Assembly (NCBI GenBank): GCA_013396755.1
Contig: VWZF01007160.1
Coordinates: 372,001-436,000, forward strand
Direction: 5' to 3'
Length of the DNA: 64,000 nucleotides
From: Sclerurus mexicanus
Taxonomy: Eukaryota; Chordata; Aves; Passeriformes; Furnariidae
The translations under genes and the position numbers were made by a program. The notes beneath the pieces were generated by a model. It had not been told where the DNA came from, searched no databases, and worked only from the letters and a program-made list of their open reading frames with translations. Shown here one piece after another: positions 46,050-59,696 of the stretch. The first letter of the stretch is position 1; every line of letters starts with the position of its first letter.

Positions 46050-46750
46050 TTGACCACGGGTTTGTTTGTTCGTTGCCCCAGCCGTACCATGGGCTGCGTG
46101 GGCGCGTGGTGTCATTGATCTGTTTACTTTGTGTTTCCCATGTGGCCGCCGTGTTGTGGCGAGGACTTTTATTTTTTGCTGCGGCAGGTGACAGCCCGGG
46201 TGTGTGCATGTGCCAGCCCAAGGGACTGAGTCACAGCCCTCCCTCCGACAAGGGCTGGTGGCACTTCCCCTTACCCAAGGGGTTGAGACGCTGGCCCATC
46301 TCTGCAGGACAGCTTACCTGCCCGTACATTGCTTTATTATTATTTTTTTTACAGAAAAGTCTGAGAGATGGTGATGGCAAGACCGACTTTCTCTGTAACC
46401 CAAACTAGTGAAAAAGTAAAATCCATCTCACCGCATCAGTTTTGTTTTCACTGCTGGTTCAACCTCTCCTCTCTGGCAGAACCCTGCACAGTCATTCAGT
46501 ACCCGGCTTGGGGGTGGTGTGGTTGTTAGCTCAGTGGTGTATGACCCATTTATTTTCATAATACTTAGATACCCGTGTTTCTGCAGCATTCCGCACACAG
46601 GTCCTGCGACCTAAATCCTCGGCAGAAAAGCACACACCTGATTTCGTCAGCGTGCGTGGAGAGCACCTGGCTCTGCCCTTGGCTTGTCGGGAGCTGCAGG
46701 AAGGTGATGCGCTTTTGAGTCTAGCGGGCAATTGATGAGCAAGGGCAGGT
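46050..46750. promoter_or_regulatory. CpG-containing candidate regulatory patch
   Basis: CpGs recur here against a CpG-poor background (for example 'gggcgcgtgg', 'ggccgccgtg', 'gtcagcgtgcg', 'tagcgggc'). A TGAGTCA AP-1 word lies near 46228. The patch overlaps the window's longest open frame (45815-46408), which has a GTG start and no domain and is probably a by-product of the higher GC. Regulatory function is inferred. Confidence 0.2.
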
Positions 46751-49700
46751 AAAGGCACATTTTTCTGGAGCCAGCACTTCGTCTTTGATCATTTATTTAA
46801 ATATTGATTGCTAGCTGATAGGACGTGTTTCCTCTTATGATTTACAAAGAGCTGAGACATAAAAGCATTGTATTGGATGATTTTTTTGCTGTAACAACTT
46901 GCACTTTCAGCGATAGCAAGGTGATTAATGGCACAAGATTGTTCACTCTCACCATCCCCGAAATGGCATTACCTATCATTCTGTTGAGTCTGGTTTTAAG
47001 ACAGACCTTTCTTCCTTTATTTTTGTTTTTACTCAGCTAGTTAAGTTACTTGTCTTCAGGTTTTCAGATGATAATTAGGTTCATGCTTGTGTTACTTTCT
47101 GTAAATGGAAAGAATCAGGCATAGGACACACAGGTGAGTAAACTGGCATCATAGTAGACCCAAGAGTTTTTAATTTGCAAAGTGACTTGAAGTAAAGTGG
47201 ATTTAAACACAATGAAATCATACTTGACAGCAATTTGTTTGAAGTTCTTCTACTGTTATGAGTGTAAAGGGATTTTTTTTTTTAAATTGCCAGTTTCTGG
47301 GTAGGGTATTCAGCATAATTTCTCACAGGTAAGTGAAGCCTTAATTCCTTGTACCTCAGTAGTTTGAGCAGTGGGAGCAGAAATTGAGAAGTAGGGGCAG
47401 GCACCTTCTCTACTTCATCATTTGAAAGTCAGTCAGTGGTCAGCTAACTTAGAGAAGGACTCTACCAGGTAACTGAGATAAAAACAACTATTAAATGTAT
47501 GAAAACCCAACAGGATGCTGGGCAGTAGGTTCACACAACATGCAAATAGCTGTCTTTGATATTTAACAGAATATAATGGCACTCTAGATACTGGAAAAAG
47601 AATAACAGCATCGCCTTTTCAGATGAGTTTGTTTTGCATCCCTTGTTCAGATGAGCCATGAGTTTTGGAGTTTTTGCATTTATATACTCTTGCTGTAGGT
47701 GTTGGAAGTGTGGGTGGCCATGAAAAAGCAGTGGTTACAGTTAAGATTTTCCATTTATTGCCCTTTGTGTACAACTAAAAATAAGATTCAAATGCTTCAG
47801 CGTTTGTAGAGTAAGCATAATACTTCACTTAGCTCTGATGACTGGCTCGCCTGCAGCTTCTCCTCTGTCTGGTGGGTGAGTCCTAGGCTTAAATGCTTGT
47901 AAATGGGTCTGTGTTGGAAGGAGAGTCAGAGCTTGCTTGTGGTGTGGTCTGCTGTGTTAATTCAACTTACTTGGAAAAAAAAAAAAAAGAAAAAGTAGTT
48001 AGGCTTAGTGCATTATTAAGAGTTAGTGATGAAAGAATTTCAGAAGAATTGTTCTGCTCTCTGTAAAAAGCAGCTTTGGAGAGGACTGAAAGAGCCTTTC
48101 AAAACTTCACTGGTATTCCTTGAACTGTTGATCCAGAACTTCATCTTCTGGCAAAGAAAAAGGAAAAGAAAATGAAAAAAAAAAAAAGGAAATTTATACA
48201 AATCTGCTGAACTTAAGAAACAAATTCTCAGGGTTAACTTTTGGCATGTAAAATCCTTTTAGTTTGCTTTTTAGGGTGACAGTATTGAAATATGCTGTCT
48301 TGGTAGCTTTTCCAGGTAGTTGCACTGGTTAGGAATCCACTAAATTAGCTGCAGTATCTTGAGATACTAAATCTGTTCTGACCACATTAATTGATATGTC
48401 AGCACATGGCCAAGAGAAATATTAAAGAGAAATGTCAGTGTATGCAGGGAAATTTGTAGCTTCGTGGTGTCAGCTTTGGTGCTGTCCCAGCTACACTCAT
48501 TAAGTCGCTGTGGCATTTCCAGAGAATGAGTGTGCCTGTGCTTGTGCATGTCTGATGTCATTCTTGTGATGGATGAGTAGAGGGAGCATCTATCCAAGAG
48601 CCAGAGGACCAAAGGTACATGCTGAAAACTTGCTTTCTGCTGTGTGGCAGCTTGAGCATCACCACTTTCTTCACTTCGTGACCTTCCCAGCTTCGCCAGG
48701 CTTGGCAGTGTAGCAGAGGTGTTGGTCTTGAAAATCAGGCTGCATAAGACAATAGGTTTTCGCTCTGAGTAACACCACGTGGTGCAGAGGATGTGGGGTG
48801 CTGGGGGCACTTAGAGGCACACATGCTTGTTCCATGGACTAGTCACGCTGTCAGTGGTGAGTCTTTCGTTAGGCAATATGAAATCCCTTTAAATTAGCTT
48901 GGTGTAATCCTCCCCCTTTTCCTCAGAGTTCTCAGTGCCTGTCATTGCTGTCTTTTGCCTTTTTGCTGAAACGTGCCTTTCTGCTCTTACATCTGTGCCT
49001 GCCTGCTGGACCAGCTCTTGCCTTGATACCAAGTACGAACGGCAAGAGAGCTAATGCAGTAATCAAGACCTTAAATGTTTCAGGTGGGAACAGGAAAAAC
49101 TTTAGCAGTGATTAGTTTCCCCCACAGTGGTTGCTGCAGGGAATTACATTACATCTGGTATAATCACCCACATGTCTCAGTCCTGTAGGTGACCAGATGC
49201 TGACAAGCAATCTAATTGATTGTTGTAGTATCTCTCTGTGAAATTTTCCTTTTTCAGTACAGTCATAGAGGTGGGGTTTTTTTGCTCCCCACCCGCCCTT
49301 TATTTCCTACTGCTGTGCCTGCTGCAGGTGAGTTCAAACCTGATGGCTTTGAAGATACCGGCAGGAGAGAGTGCAACATGTGCGTCATGTGGCAGTGGCA
49401 CTCGAGCGGCGGCTGCACTTTCCAGCTGGGTGAGACATGCTGGTCTCTTCCAGGGGTATCACCACACAGGCTATTTTTAGAGATGGCATATAGGGCGCGT
49501 TGTGCAACTATCAGTACCCACTGCTGGGCTCTTCATTTTTTCCCTTGTATGGTGATGAAGTTTTTAAGGTGTTTAACTTTCTCTTGAAGAGGTAGAAGGA
49601 TCTCTTTTTGGTTTTTTTAACTACTTGTAGAGCTGCTCTGGGGAGTGTGTGAAGCTGTGTTTTCTGTACACCATTTGAAGAGAACAGTCCTGCCCATGGC

Positions 49701-52060
49701 CACTAAATTTCAAATAGTGTAAGTGACCCAAACAATTTTCAGATGAAGAGCTCTAACAACCTGTTGGGTTGCAGAGCAGAACTGCTACCTCGGGAAACCC
49801 CGAGCTTGGGGTGTTGTTTTCTTTTTAATTTTACCGCAGCAAACAAGCTGTACTCAGGCGTTTTTGCAGTTGTCATAAACTCCTTCTGTGGCTCTCAGTT
49901 TCTGGAGTCCTTTGAAGAGTCACCTCATGCTGTACGTGAGGTCCTGTGAGATGGCAGCAGTGGCAGATGCTTAGGGATGTGGTGCAGCCTCACAGTGGGA
50001 GCAGAGCTGGACACAACAGCTGACTGCTGGCTTATAGCAGTCGCTGCTGGAGGAGCAGAGCTGGCCAGTCACAGGCTCCTTATTGCACTGCTCAAATAAT
50101 GCAAAAACGTTAGCAATGGAGATTTGCTGTAATGGTGTATTTTAAGTGAGTCTCTGCTCTGCCAGCTTCGCTTTTAATGCACTCGGTTAAGGAATGCTTT
50201 GGAGGTTGCTGCTAATGGATGAATCTCCCAGAAAATTGGAATTTTCAAATAAGATTGACACTTTGGAGTGAGAAATATAAATCTAACGAGAGCATTTCAG
50301 CAGAGGTTTGTAATTAGGAATGAATGGAGGGAATTTGTACGCGCAGTCTGCAGAAGGGCACAATGGAAGGTGAAATTGCACCCTCTGCGCTGAATGAGGG
50401 ATGAAAGCCAATGTATCAGTGTCATGGCATGACAGTGTAGAGTATAAATGATACTGTCACTGAGTGCTGCAGAAGGTATCAAGGGAATTCCACTCCAGTA
50501 AATTACATTACTTAGACAGACCTGAAGGCATTGTGTCTGAATGATTGGAGGGAAAAAAGGTTGTCAGCACAAAGCAGAAGATATTATAGAACAACTGGCT
50601 GCAGGGTTGGAAAGCAGTGTTTTTCTGATATTTACCATGCAAAGCTTTTCAGATGCTTTTAAATTTTTTTTTTTTTGGTTGAGTTTCACATGTATTGATG
50701 AAGTAAGAGCATTTTTTGAGATGATGTCTGAAGTGGATACCAGCCTGCAGTTAAAGGTTTGGGCATGCACAGCTCTCATTTTTTCATTAGTAATTGGGAC
50801 TCCTTCAGACTTGGGGAAAAATCTAGTCATATGTTCTCAGCTCAAGCTGTGTTTTTTATTTGTTGCTTCATTTGACTGAGTGCTTGCTTTTTGGGCTGAG
50901 TTTCGCTTGTGAGCTAATTCTAGTGTAGGTTTGTGGGGAGAGGTGAGTTGTTACTGTTCTCACTGACAGTGAAGGGCTGGACTGTGGTGAGCAGCAGCAG
51001 ACCACGGGACACAAACTTTATGGTCTCAGAGGCCTGGTGAGATCCATGTGAGCAGATGGAAGCACGATGTTGTGGTGACAAAACAGCAAAAATCCAGAGA
51101 CGTCATCCCTTTCAGCATGAATGCACTGATGCATCGTACGTGTGTTCCTCACACTGTTCTGCTTGTTGCCCACTAAACCCCACTGCTAATGCCACCTTTC
51201 TTCCAGCTGCAGTGATGGTGTTGAGTGGAATTGTTATTTTTGGCAATTTTTTTTCTCTGTAATGACCCATTACATCCACCTGCACAGGGGCAGTACCTTA
51301 GAGATGGGGCTTAACTCTGCTCTGCCTCTGACCTCACATGCAGACAGCACCTATACGCTCTGTAATTCCCTGGTCTCCTCATGGGTGAGACAGCGCAGCT
51401 CCCACAGTTCTCCCAAACTGCTGCTCAATGATAAAACAGCTGCTCCCCAAAGATGCTACATTTCATTCCTGCAGTACATAATAAGCTCTGCCTGTCTTGG
51501 GGCTTCTTGTAAAACTTCAGCAGACTTTGTCCTGCTTAAAAAGCATGTTTTTCCACTTGCCTACTTATGAAAAGCATCACTAAAAGTACATGCTATAGGT
51601 AATGATAAGGGAGCAGGCTTCATTTCTCCTTCCCAAAACTTGATTTTCAGCAAAGCCCTCACAAGGCAGGAGGATGGACATGGATCACAGTTAACAGTCC
51701 TTAGCACAGGGTTCTTTACATGGAAATGCTGATTCAAGTTGTTGGAGCATTAACCAGAAAGCTTGGCCAAACTGAAGGGTGCCGACCTTAGGAAGGTTGC
51801 AGTTCAAATGTGTCCATAGAAGAGGTTCAGCTCTTACAGCCTGTAGCTGGAAACCAAAGCATCACACCCACAGACAGTGTGAAAAAGCACTCAGGCATCT
51901 GTGCAAAAGAAAATGCCCTGTGTAGGATGGGATTCAATAGTAGAGAAATTTATTCGTGGGTCCTGATCATAGCCAAAGGTGAGTAGGAGGAAGCAAAGTT
52001 TATTTCTATCTATACTTCCCACATTAGAATTGGTTTGGAGTGGCCCAGGGTGTAGGACTG
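46751..52060. other. Non-coding stretch with homopolymer runs
   Basis: No gene is supported. A14 lies at 47975-47988, an A-rich tract at 48152-48192, and T13 at 50664-50676. A perfect CAG/GTAAGT donor at 47329 follows a 35-nt open segment with a T-rich acceptor region (47294-47328). A nested hairpin lies at 50413-50463. Minus frame 48367-48810 (147 codons) shows nothing recognisable. Confidence 0.5.
50413..50463. repeat. Nested inverted repeats
   Basis: GTATCA (50413-50418) pairs with TGATAC (50449-50454), with a GTCATGGCATGAC near-dyad (50421-50433) inside. Alternatively TCAGTG plus ACAGT pairs with ACTGT plus CACTGA (50453-50463). Two competing folds share one 50-bp segment. Confidence 0.5.
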
Positions 52061-52078
52061 TGTCTGTCTGTCTGTCTG
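52061..52078. repeat. (TGTC)n microsatellite
   Basis: About four and a half perfect TGTC units. Confidence 0.9.
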
Positions 52079-55000
52079 GATAAAAAGGGGAATTCAGATG
52101 TTAGAGATGTAAAGTTTGTCCTTAGACCATCATTGTCATGGGAAACTACTATGCCTGTTGAAGCACTTGTTTGTAGTAGTATTAAAAATCTTGTGTCACT
52201 CACTTCTCCTGTGGCATTTTGACACATCTGGTTTTTTGCATGTTGGGAAAGCAAATGTTTTTTCTTGTATTTAGTGTCATTCCTGCAGTCATGATCAAGC
52301 CAGGTTTTCAGAATGTGGCTCTTTGTAGTTATCCATCAATCCGCAGAAGACCCATTAGTTCTCACGGCCCTGGCTACTCATATGATGCCATTTTAATCTT
52401 CCCATGCTTGGTCCTGCAGCTTGAACGCCTAGAACTAGCACCCGTCAAGTCACCAGGGCTGCTCATGGGAGTGATAGGTCCAAAACTGGACTTTAAATGC
52501 TTAAAAGCACCGTGATTGCAAGAGTGGGATAGAGAAGAAGGAATGACCAAACTCTATGCCTCAGGGAAGCTTGGGAGACTAACAAGTATTGCTTTAACTG
52601 AGGGAAATATTGAGCTTGCTCAGTCAGATTGGTATCCCCTGGCAAATGTATTTTGTTGTGTAAATGACTCCCTGCTGTCCCAGAAAATTCTCGCTATCTC
52701 TTCCCATCTTATACAATGGATTTCTAAATGATCAATCTTGGTACAGGAAAGCTGTGGTTTAGTAAGAATAGCTTGCTAACGAATCAGTGGTTTAATCTTA
52801 ATTCTCACTGCTAGTGCTTTTGATAACACAGGGCTGTAAAGTTTGACATCATAGAAACTTCTCTATAAACTCTGATTTGTTTGCCAAACAGTCATCCCAT
52901 TACCATTAATTCCCCTCTTATCATTAGTGTTATTAAACTGACGATTGATGTGTAAAAACTGCCATTTGCATGAAGTTCACAAAACTGCAGTAAAAGAGAC
53001 TTTTGTTCTGACTTGGTAAGAAGAAAAAAAAGGCAGCTAAATAACACTAGTTCTACAGCAGAGATGCTCATATAAAGACATGTTCTGAACAATAAGATCA
53101 TTTATCCATGTATGACATAAATACATCAGAATTTAAATAATGAGAGATCTCGTGAAATGCAGCAAAATGCACACCACTGGCATTGTGAAGTTTCCCTTTT
53201 CTGAAGCTCTATTCTCAGGGAAAAGCAGCTTTACTTTTGCTTTGAAAATCCATTATCATAAGCCTCCTTGAAAAAAAGCATTTGTCTTAGTGCAATATTA
53301 AAGCAATTTTACACCCTAAGAGCAGCTCTTTCGTAAAGTAAAATGCAGTCCCAGGTGTGTATGTAATTGCAGTTTATAATACTTCTCACAGCCCTGATTT
53401 CCCCAAAATTAAGAAAAACACTAACCTTTCTAGGCTTTCCTTTTTCTAATTGTTTTGTTCTTCCTTTCTTCCTCGAAATATTCCTTTTTTTAAAATCCCT
53501 TCTCAGGAGAAAAAAAAAAAGGCACAGAATGCTCTCTGGATTCATTGCAAAACACTGCTTGAAGGAAGCATTTTAAGAGTTTAGGTTAAAAAGTTTCTGC
53601 TTCTTTCAAACTGCATGGGTGACATTGCTATTTTGGGAGACTGTGCCATCTGCTTGTTAACCAAAAAGCAGAGAAGATATTCCTAGTTCTAGTATAGGTT
53701 TTTGGGTTGATTCCACATAAAATTCCCAACTGATCTTCACTTGTGTTTGCCCCCTCTATAAGCTAGGGAGAGCAAGGCTATTCATCTCTTTTGCCTTCAC
53801 AACTACCAGGAGAAAGATGCTCAGCTCATGGTCCTGAGTGACTGAGACAGTGGTTTTCACAACAGACACAGTTCATCATGACGTATGAGGTCCATAATTC
53901 CTCCCTGCAGGTGTTCATGTCACAAAAGCTATGACACGGAGTAAAAGAGCAATATAGTGCCCAACACCTGATGTGACATGGGTGACTGCTACCTGCAGGT
54001 GAAGAAGAGGGTATTTGGGGGAGGTTGGGTTGAGTTTTGTTGGAGGAGTTGTGTTTTTGTTTGTTCTTGAGTAAGAAAGGGGGAGGACAGTTTTTCTAGG
54101 GTTTTGCTTGCGTTTGGGGGGCGGAAATAAAGCAGGAGGACAAAGTTTTCTGGAGCACAAATCGGTTATCTACCAGGTAGTGCAGGTGGAAAAGGTGCAG
54201 GAGCTAGAGAGGACAGTAAGACTGTCCTTCCCTAGCTGGAGAGGAACAGCAGGACTTGTAGGGAGTGCAGATGGTTTGAAGGAAGAGGTTGATGTGAGAA
54301 AGGTGGAGTCTATGTATTATGTCCTGCAAGTCCGTGGAAATATCACAGGGGGATGTGGACATGTGAGAAGAGGTTACTGTAGTCCTCCATAGGTGATAAA
54401 GACATTTGTCTGAGAAAGTAAGATTTAAGTCTGTATTATATTGCTGGAGTATTTGCAAATACATATGTATCATCGTTACTGTATCATCCTGACTGGCAAA
54501 ATATTTCATCCAATCTCTGTTGACAGAAAAGATTGCCTACTGATAATTGCTTTGCTTAAGTGTCTGATAATATGCCAGAAATGAGAGCATTCTCTGTTAG
54601 GTCATCTTTAATTATGCATGTACCACCTGTCAGCTTTAAATCTGGAGATTATTTTCTCATTGGATTTCGAGTAGGGAAAAGAAGAGAGCCTTCAACAAGA
54701 GGACTAGGCTGTTGCAAACAGTATCTATGGAGGAGTTTCATAAGCAGTCTCCTCATCATCCCTAGTCATGGATACCGCTGTTGGCACATGCGGAAATATT
54801 TGAAATATTGCCTAAGCTAGCTGCCATAGCGATGGGTTTCGCAGGAAGAGGATTTCAGACCATCTGTTGCGTTTTCTAGTTTTCATCTTCCCCCATTTCA
54901 AAGGGAGAGGGAGTGCTGGGGTGGGGGAGGACAAGTGGCAAGTTGTGGCTCCTTTGGCAGTGCTGGGAGGAAATCCCCCCCCTCCAAAAGCCATGTGAGG

Positions 55001-58000
55001 GGGTTATCCACTTACCACTGATGAAAGCGCACAATAAAATTAGTCAGGCCAATGAAGATATGCCAAACTAATAGGAAGTTAAGGGCTCAAAAGACCGAAA
55101 AATTATGAGGATGGGTGCTTTGCAGAAAACTTCATCAGGGTGAGATGGTAAAGGTCTCTGAGGATATTAAATTAACAGGGTTGCTATTACCAAGCATACT
55201 TAGGATATTAAAAATTACATTGGAGAGGAAATTTATCTTTGTACAGAGTGGGAAGGCAGTAATTGTTTGGAAATAGTTGAAGGGAGTTTCAGTTCACAGG
55301 AGAATACTAGCTGTTTATTTGGTACAGTAATAGATTTTAGGAATCTCCTTGGTTTTCTAGTCTCCTTTACTCCAAGGCCAGTTTGGTTGGTTGTCCTCTG
55401 AAATGCACCATTTGTGCCAGAAAACAGAAATGGTCTTTGTTCAACTTCTCACCTGCTTTCGGCAGAAGGGAACATCACTTGCACTGTCAAATGTTGCTCC
55501 TGCTGCTTCTTGCCTATGTATCTGAGAGGCCTGTGCTTCCCTCTCACTGGGATTTTGGTTTTCCAGCTTCTGTCATCACTGTCTCAGCCTTCTGGAAAGA
55601 ATTCCTCAGTTACACTGGTTAGCTGACACTGATCGTTTTTCCTGGTAATACCTTCAGCCAGAGCTATTTCTGAAAATCTGGGATTTGGAACAGTAGGTCA
55701 ATTTGTAAAACAACAAGAACGAGCAAAGAGGGACAGATGGCTGTGGATGCGAGAGCATGTTTCTGTTCATCTCCCATTTGGCTTTTGCTGATGCTTCGTT
55801 GTTGCGCAAGCATTTGAGGCTGTCGTTTTGCATTGGTTAAGTAGTTGTTGCACCTTTGCTGCAAAGACTGGCCTATGGCACTTGTCACGTCCCCCACTCC
55901 GCTCCAGTGGGGCTCCATGGCAGGCTCCCTCTGCAGAAGCTTGCAGTGCCTTTGCACCCAAGGGCATGAGAAGGATTTGTGAGACCAAGTGGATTTCCTG
56001 CTGGGAAATCTGGCTGTGGTTTTGCTGACTTTTTCTCCCAGTAACTGCACTGGGTGAGGCTGATGATTCCTTTGGTCAGGATAAGGTTGCCAGACTTACC
56101 TTTCTTTGTTATTCCTGTGTAAATGATGACAATTTCTCTGTCCTCTGTTGTGCTGCAGGATTTTTAGATTCCAGTTGACTCTGACTTGCTTGCTTCTCTC
56201 TCTCTGTGAATAGTGGTTCCAGTAGTGTCACCTGAATGTAGCTGAACTTTACAGAGCTGAAATGGAAAACTGTGGGGGGATGCCACAACCCTTTTTTCCT
56301 TGCTCGTGATTCATTCAGGCTTTCTTTCCACCCTTCTGTTGCATGCTAAAGGGCTCTCCAGTCTCACAGTGATCACTGGAAGACATGTCTTTTGTACAGG
56401 TTCCTTCATTAAATACGAGGGTGTATGCATCTCCTTATCCTTGTGTTATTGCTGAGCTGTGTAGCACTGCTGAGCACTGCAGGAGATGTCCTGTTAACCC
56501 ATTTGAGGAACAGCCATACTTAAGTGAATGTAGCTTTGTCTCTGAAAAAGTGGGCAACTAGATGAAATTTAAGAATACCTGTAAGAATTTAAATATTTAC
56601 TTGAAACCTTCTGAGCTCTTCTGGCTTGCAAGATGTGGCTTACGTAGTCCTCAGGTCTAGCTGATCCTGGGGACTCTTTCTTGTCCTGTATTTTACAGAT
56701 GATTACTTAAACTACCTAGAGCAGTTTTTCTGGAAAACTTGCCAGTTCTTGGACCCAGGATGTCATCAGCTCCCTTGTCCTATCTAATGACTACCTGCCC
56801 CTTTTCTCTCCTGTGCTCTTCACTGGAGCTTGTCCACTGCCTTGGTCAGAGGAGGGGCTTCAGCTCTCCTCTCCATTTCCCATAGGGATGCTAATTTAAT
56901 GTGTAGCTTGTAACATTTGGTGTGTTGCTGGTTTTAGGCTTCACATTTCTTTCCTCTCCCATTTCATTCTTTTAGAACTCTACGATAAAATTCTTCACAT
57001 GTTAGATTTAGTATTTGTTATAGTAGAGACTCCCTACAGTATTCATACTTTTCGCTCCATAGCAGTGCAACAGTGCTTGATACTGAAGCTGGTGAAATTC
57101 AGAGTGATATGTTTACATTGAGCTACCCGACTGTATACACTGCTAATTCTAAGAAGAAGGGGAACCCTTCTTGGGATAATTAGTTTTGCCATGTTTATAG
57201 ACACAATCTCTTGCTGAAGCATGTTTTTCCTGACTCTGAGTAGGCTGCTGACAGCTGGTATTACAAGAGTTCATTGGGAGTCTCATGGTCCATGTGTCCT
57301 TATGTATACACAGCACAGACAAGATGAAGCCAGGGAGAGATAACTAAGGCACTGTAGCAGTGCCTGGTAGTGAAGCATTTGAACAATCAGCACGCAACAA
57401 ATTCCAGCTCCTGTCTGTGTGGATATAACAATCAGGAAAATCACTTAGTCCTTTAATAGATTTTACCAATCTGGATGAGTAGCCAAGAAGTCAGGGGGAT
57501 CAGCTCTCCTTTATTTACTGCCCTGGCAGTGGCAGTACAAGCTCCTGGATCAGGGGGTTTGCCCCCATGGCCTGTCGGTATCCGAGGGTACTTGCCATAT
57601 CTCCCTACATGCGCTTTGAGGCTGTGGATCACCTAAGTGCCACAGTCAGGTTTTCCAGTCCTTCCACTGCAAGTTAGTTGGCAACACAGTACTGTAGATC
57701 GATGGTAAATACACGCAACCTTCTCGAAAAGTTCAAGTGGGCAATCAGAGCAAGGCAAGTGGCTGCTTTTACACTTTGGTTGCAGAGTGTTTCTGGAGGG
57801 ATTTCAAGGAAACCTCTTGATAGCAGGAAGCTGCTGCTCTAGGCATTCAATGAACGAGCTGCGTGGTCATCTTCTGTGCCTGGTGCCTCCTTCCCCAGGC
57901 TGCTTAATAAATACATGAGTGTGGCCATTATCAGGCAAGCTCTGTTTCTTTTGCCTGTGCTAATGCACTGGTATTTTATGTCACATCAAGTGAGGAAGGA

Positions 58001-59696
58001 AAGCGGTGATATGGAGCCTTTCTTCCCTTTCCTTAAATAGGATTGATGACCACAGCTTAACAGCATTCCAAGAAAAAGACATTTGATCGAAGGTGGCCAG
58101 AACCTCCTCTGAGATGCTGCATAAGGATGTTCATCCTGATAATAAGTAGCCTTTGCCATTTTCAGAGCAGACGTTCCTATTGCAATAGCCTACTGCAGTT
58201 AAATGTGCTCGCACATATGTAAAGGTACCCCTTAGATTTTCCTCCTCTGCCTCCCCCTACATCCCATGGAGGCCCAAGGGCTGCACAGGGCTGTCATTGC
58301 CTGCTCCATCTCGAGGTGGTGCCTCCGGCAGCACTTGCTTGTTGCCCTTTGGTGTCCCTTCAGCCATGGGGGCATTTGTTCTGCTGTGCAGGAGCACTGG
58401 CGAGCTTTCTGCACACCGTGAGCTGGAATTCCCTCTGGCCACTGCAATGAATATTGCAGAAACTGCTGAGCAGGGTAGGGCATCGTGCTTTTATGTGCAA
58501 GGGCTTGCCAGTTTGAATCACATCTGTTGTGTTGCGGAGGGGAATATTGCTCTGGTTGCAGTGGGTTAGTGGAGTACTAGCAAGTCTCATTTGTAAGGGG
58601 TCCCAGGCTTCAGTCTCATCTCATCTGTCACCAAGAGAAGGAATCTACTCTGACAACTTCTGCAAATGCTGGTTTCACTTTTGTTTGTTTGTTCCCCAGC
58701 TGTGTCCTCTGTTTCTGAAATGCTGTTTACATACCGCAGGTTTTTTGGCGCAAATCAATTAGCTTTAATTTCTTTCTCAACTACCTGATTTTTATCCCAT
58801 TGCTTCACTGGCATTAATTCACATGATTATGCAATGTGATATCCCTCCCTGGTTAGCAAAATGTTAGAATAGCTGTTGGCAGCTTCTGGAAGAGTAATTA
58901 GCAAGTAGGAATTACTCAAAGATGTGCACACTAGCCTAAGTAGGCATTTTCCAGCTGTCTGCAAGTTCAAAAACTCATAGGGACTTTTCAGGCTCTAAAA
59001 GAAGATTAATTACTTGCTACTAGAAAAGAACATTTGCAAAAATGCGTAGTATGCAATCCAGGCTACTGTTTTTTATTCCTTAATTTGGAAGTGGACTTCT
59101 TTGTCAAAAAGAACAGGATTCTTAGAGTGTTTGGTAGTCCTTTTCCTGAGGAGGCAAGCCTTTTTGTTACAAGAGGATGTCATGCTCAAATTCATAATAG
59201 TAAAAGCCACCTAAGAAAGTGCTTAGGGCTTTGTGTACATCAGTCCTCGCACCGTGGGGCGTAGTGCTGCCTTGCATGGGGACGGCGCGGTGTGAGCGCC
59301 TCTCTGCTGGCTGCCTGAGCCGGGATCCCCAGCTCCGTGTGCATCCTGGTGTAGTCCAGGACATCACCAATTCCTTTCTTTCTAATGTGCAGAAGTTCCT
59401 GTCCACAGTGCTTACTTTAGAAAGCCATTTTCACTGCTGTGCCTCTCTTTTGCATGAGGAAGCCCACGTAAATCAAATACAGACACAGTTACACTAAAAA
59501 GCCTCCTTTTTATCCATGGGCAGCTACTGTCAGCCTGCTTTTATTTATCCTCATTTCTATTCTGTTGCTCCTTCAAGATCAGCCTAAGGGCAGCTGGATT
59601 TTTGTTTGCTCCCTGACTTAAGGTAGTCAATCCCTAATGTTGTGATGGAGAGAGGGGGAAGGCAGAGAGAAAGTGTATAGCTACTGTAATTTGGAC
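52079..59696. other. Non-coding stretch with G-rich areas
   Basis: No gene is supported. A11 lies at 53510-53520. A G/T-skewed tract spans about 54000-54125. A canonical quadruplex motif lies at 54903-54927. A purine-rich donor-side pseudo-exon on the minus strand (56100-56152) has a strong GTAAGT but a weak acceptor. A CpG-containing patch lies at about 59245-59335. AT-rich DNA at 58770-59030 has the texture of conserved non-coding sequence but cannot be tested here. Confidence 0.5.
54903..54927 (+). other. Potential G-quadruplex (plus strand)
   Basis: Four G-tracts (54903-54905, 54909-54911, 54918-54921, 54923-54927) with loops of 3, 6 and 1 nt meet the canonical G3+N1-7 pattern. Confidence 0.7.

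Noticed and set aside
45815..46408. Longest open frame, 197 codons, plus strand
   Set aside because: Starts at GTG, overlaps long frames on the other strand, shows no domain, and lies in a locally GC-rich patch where stops are rarer.
48367..48810. 147-codon minus-strand open frame
   Set aside because: No domain or gene-like codon bias; consistent with chance.
54108..54392. 94-codon plus-strand frame after a G-rich tract, considered as a viral or repeat ORF
   Set aside because: No motif of gag, pol or any transposase is visible, and the start is not an ATG.
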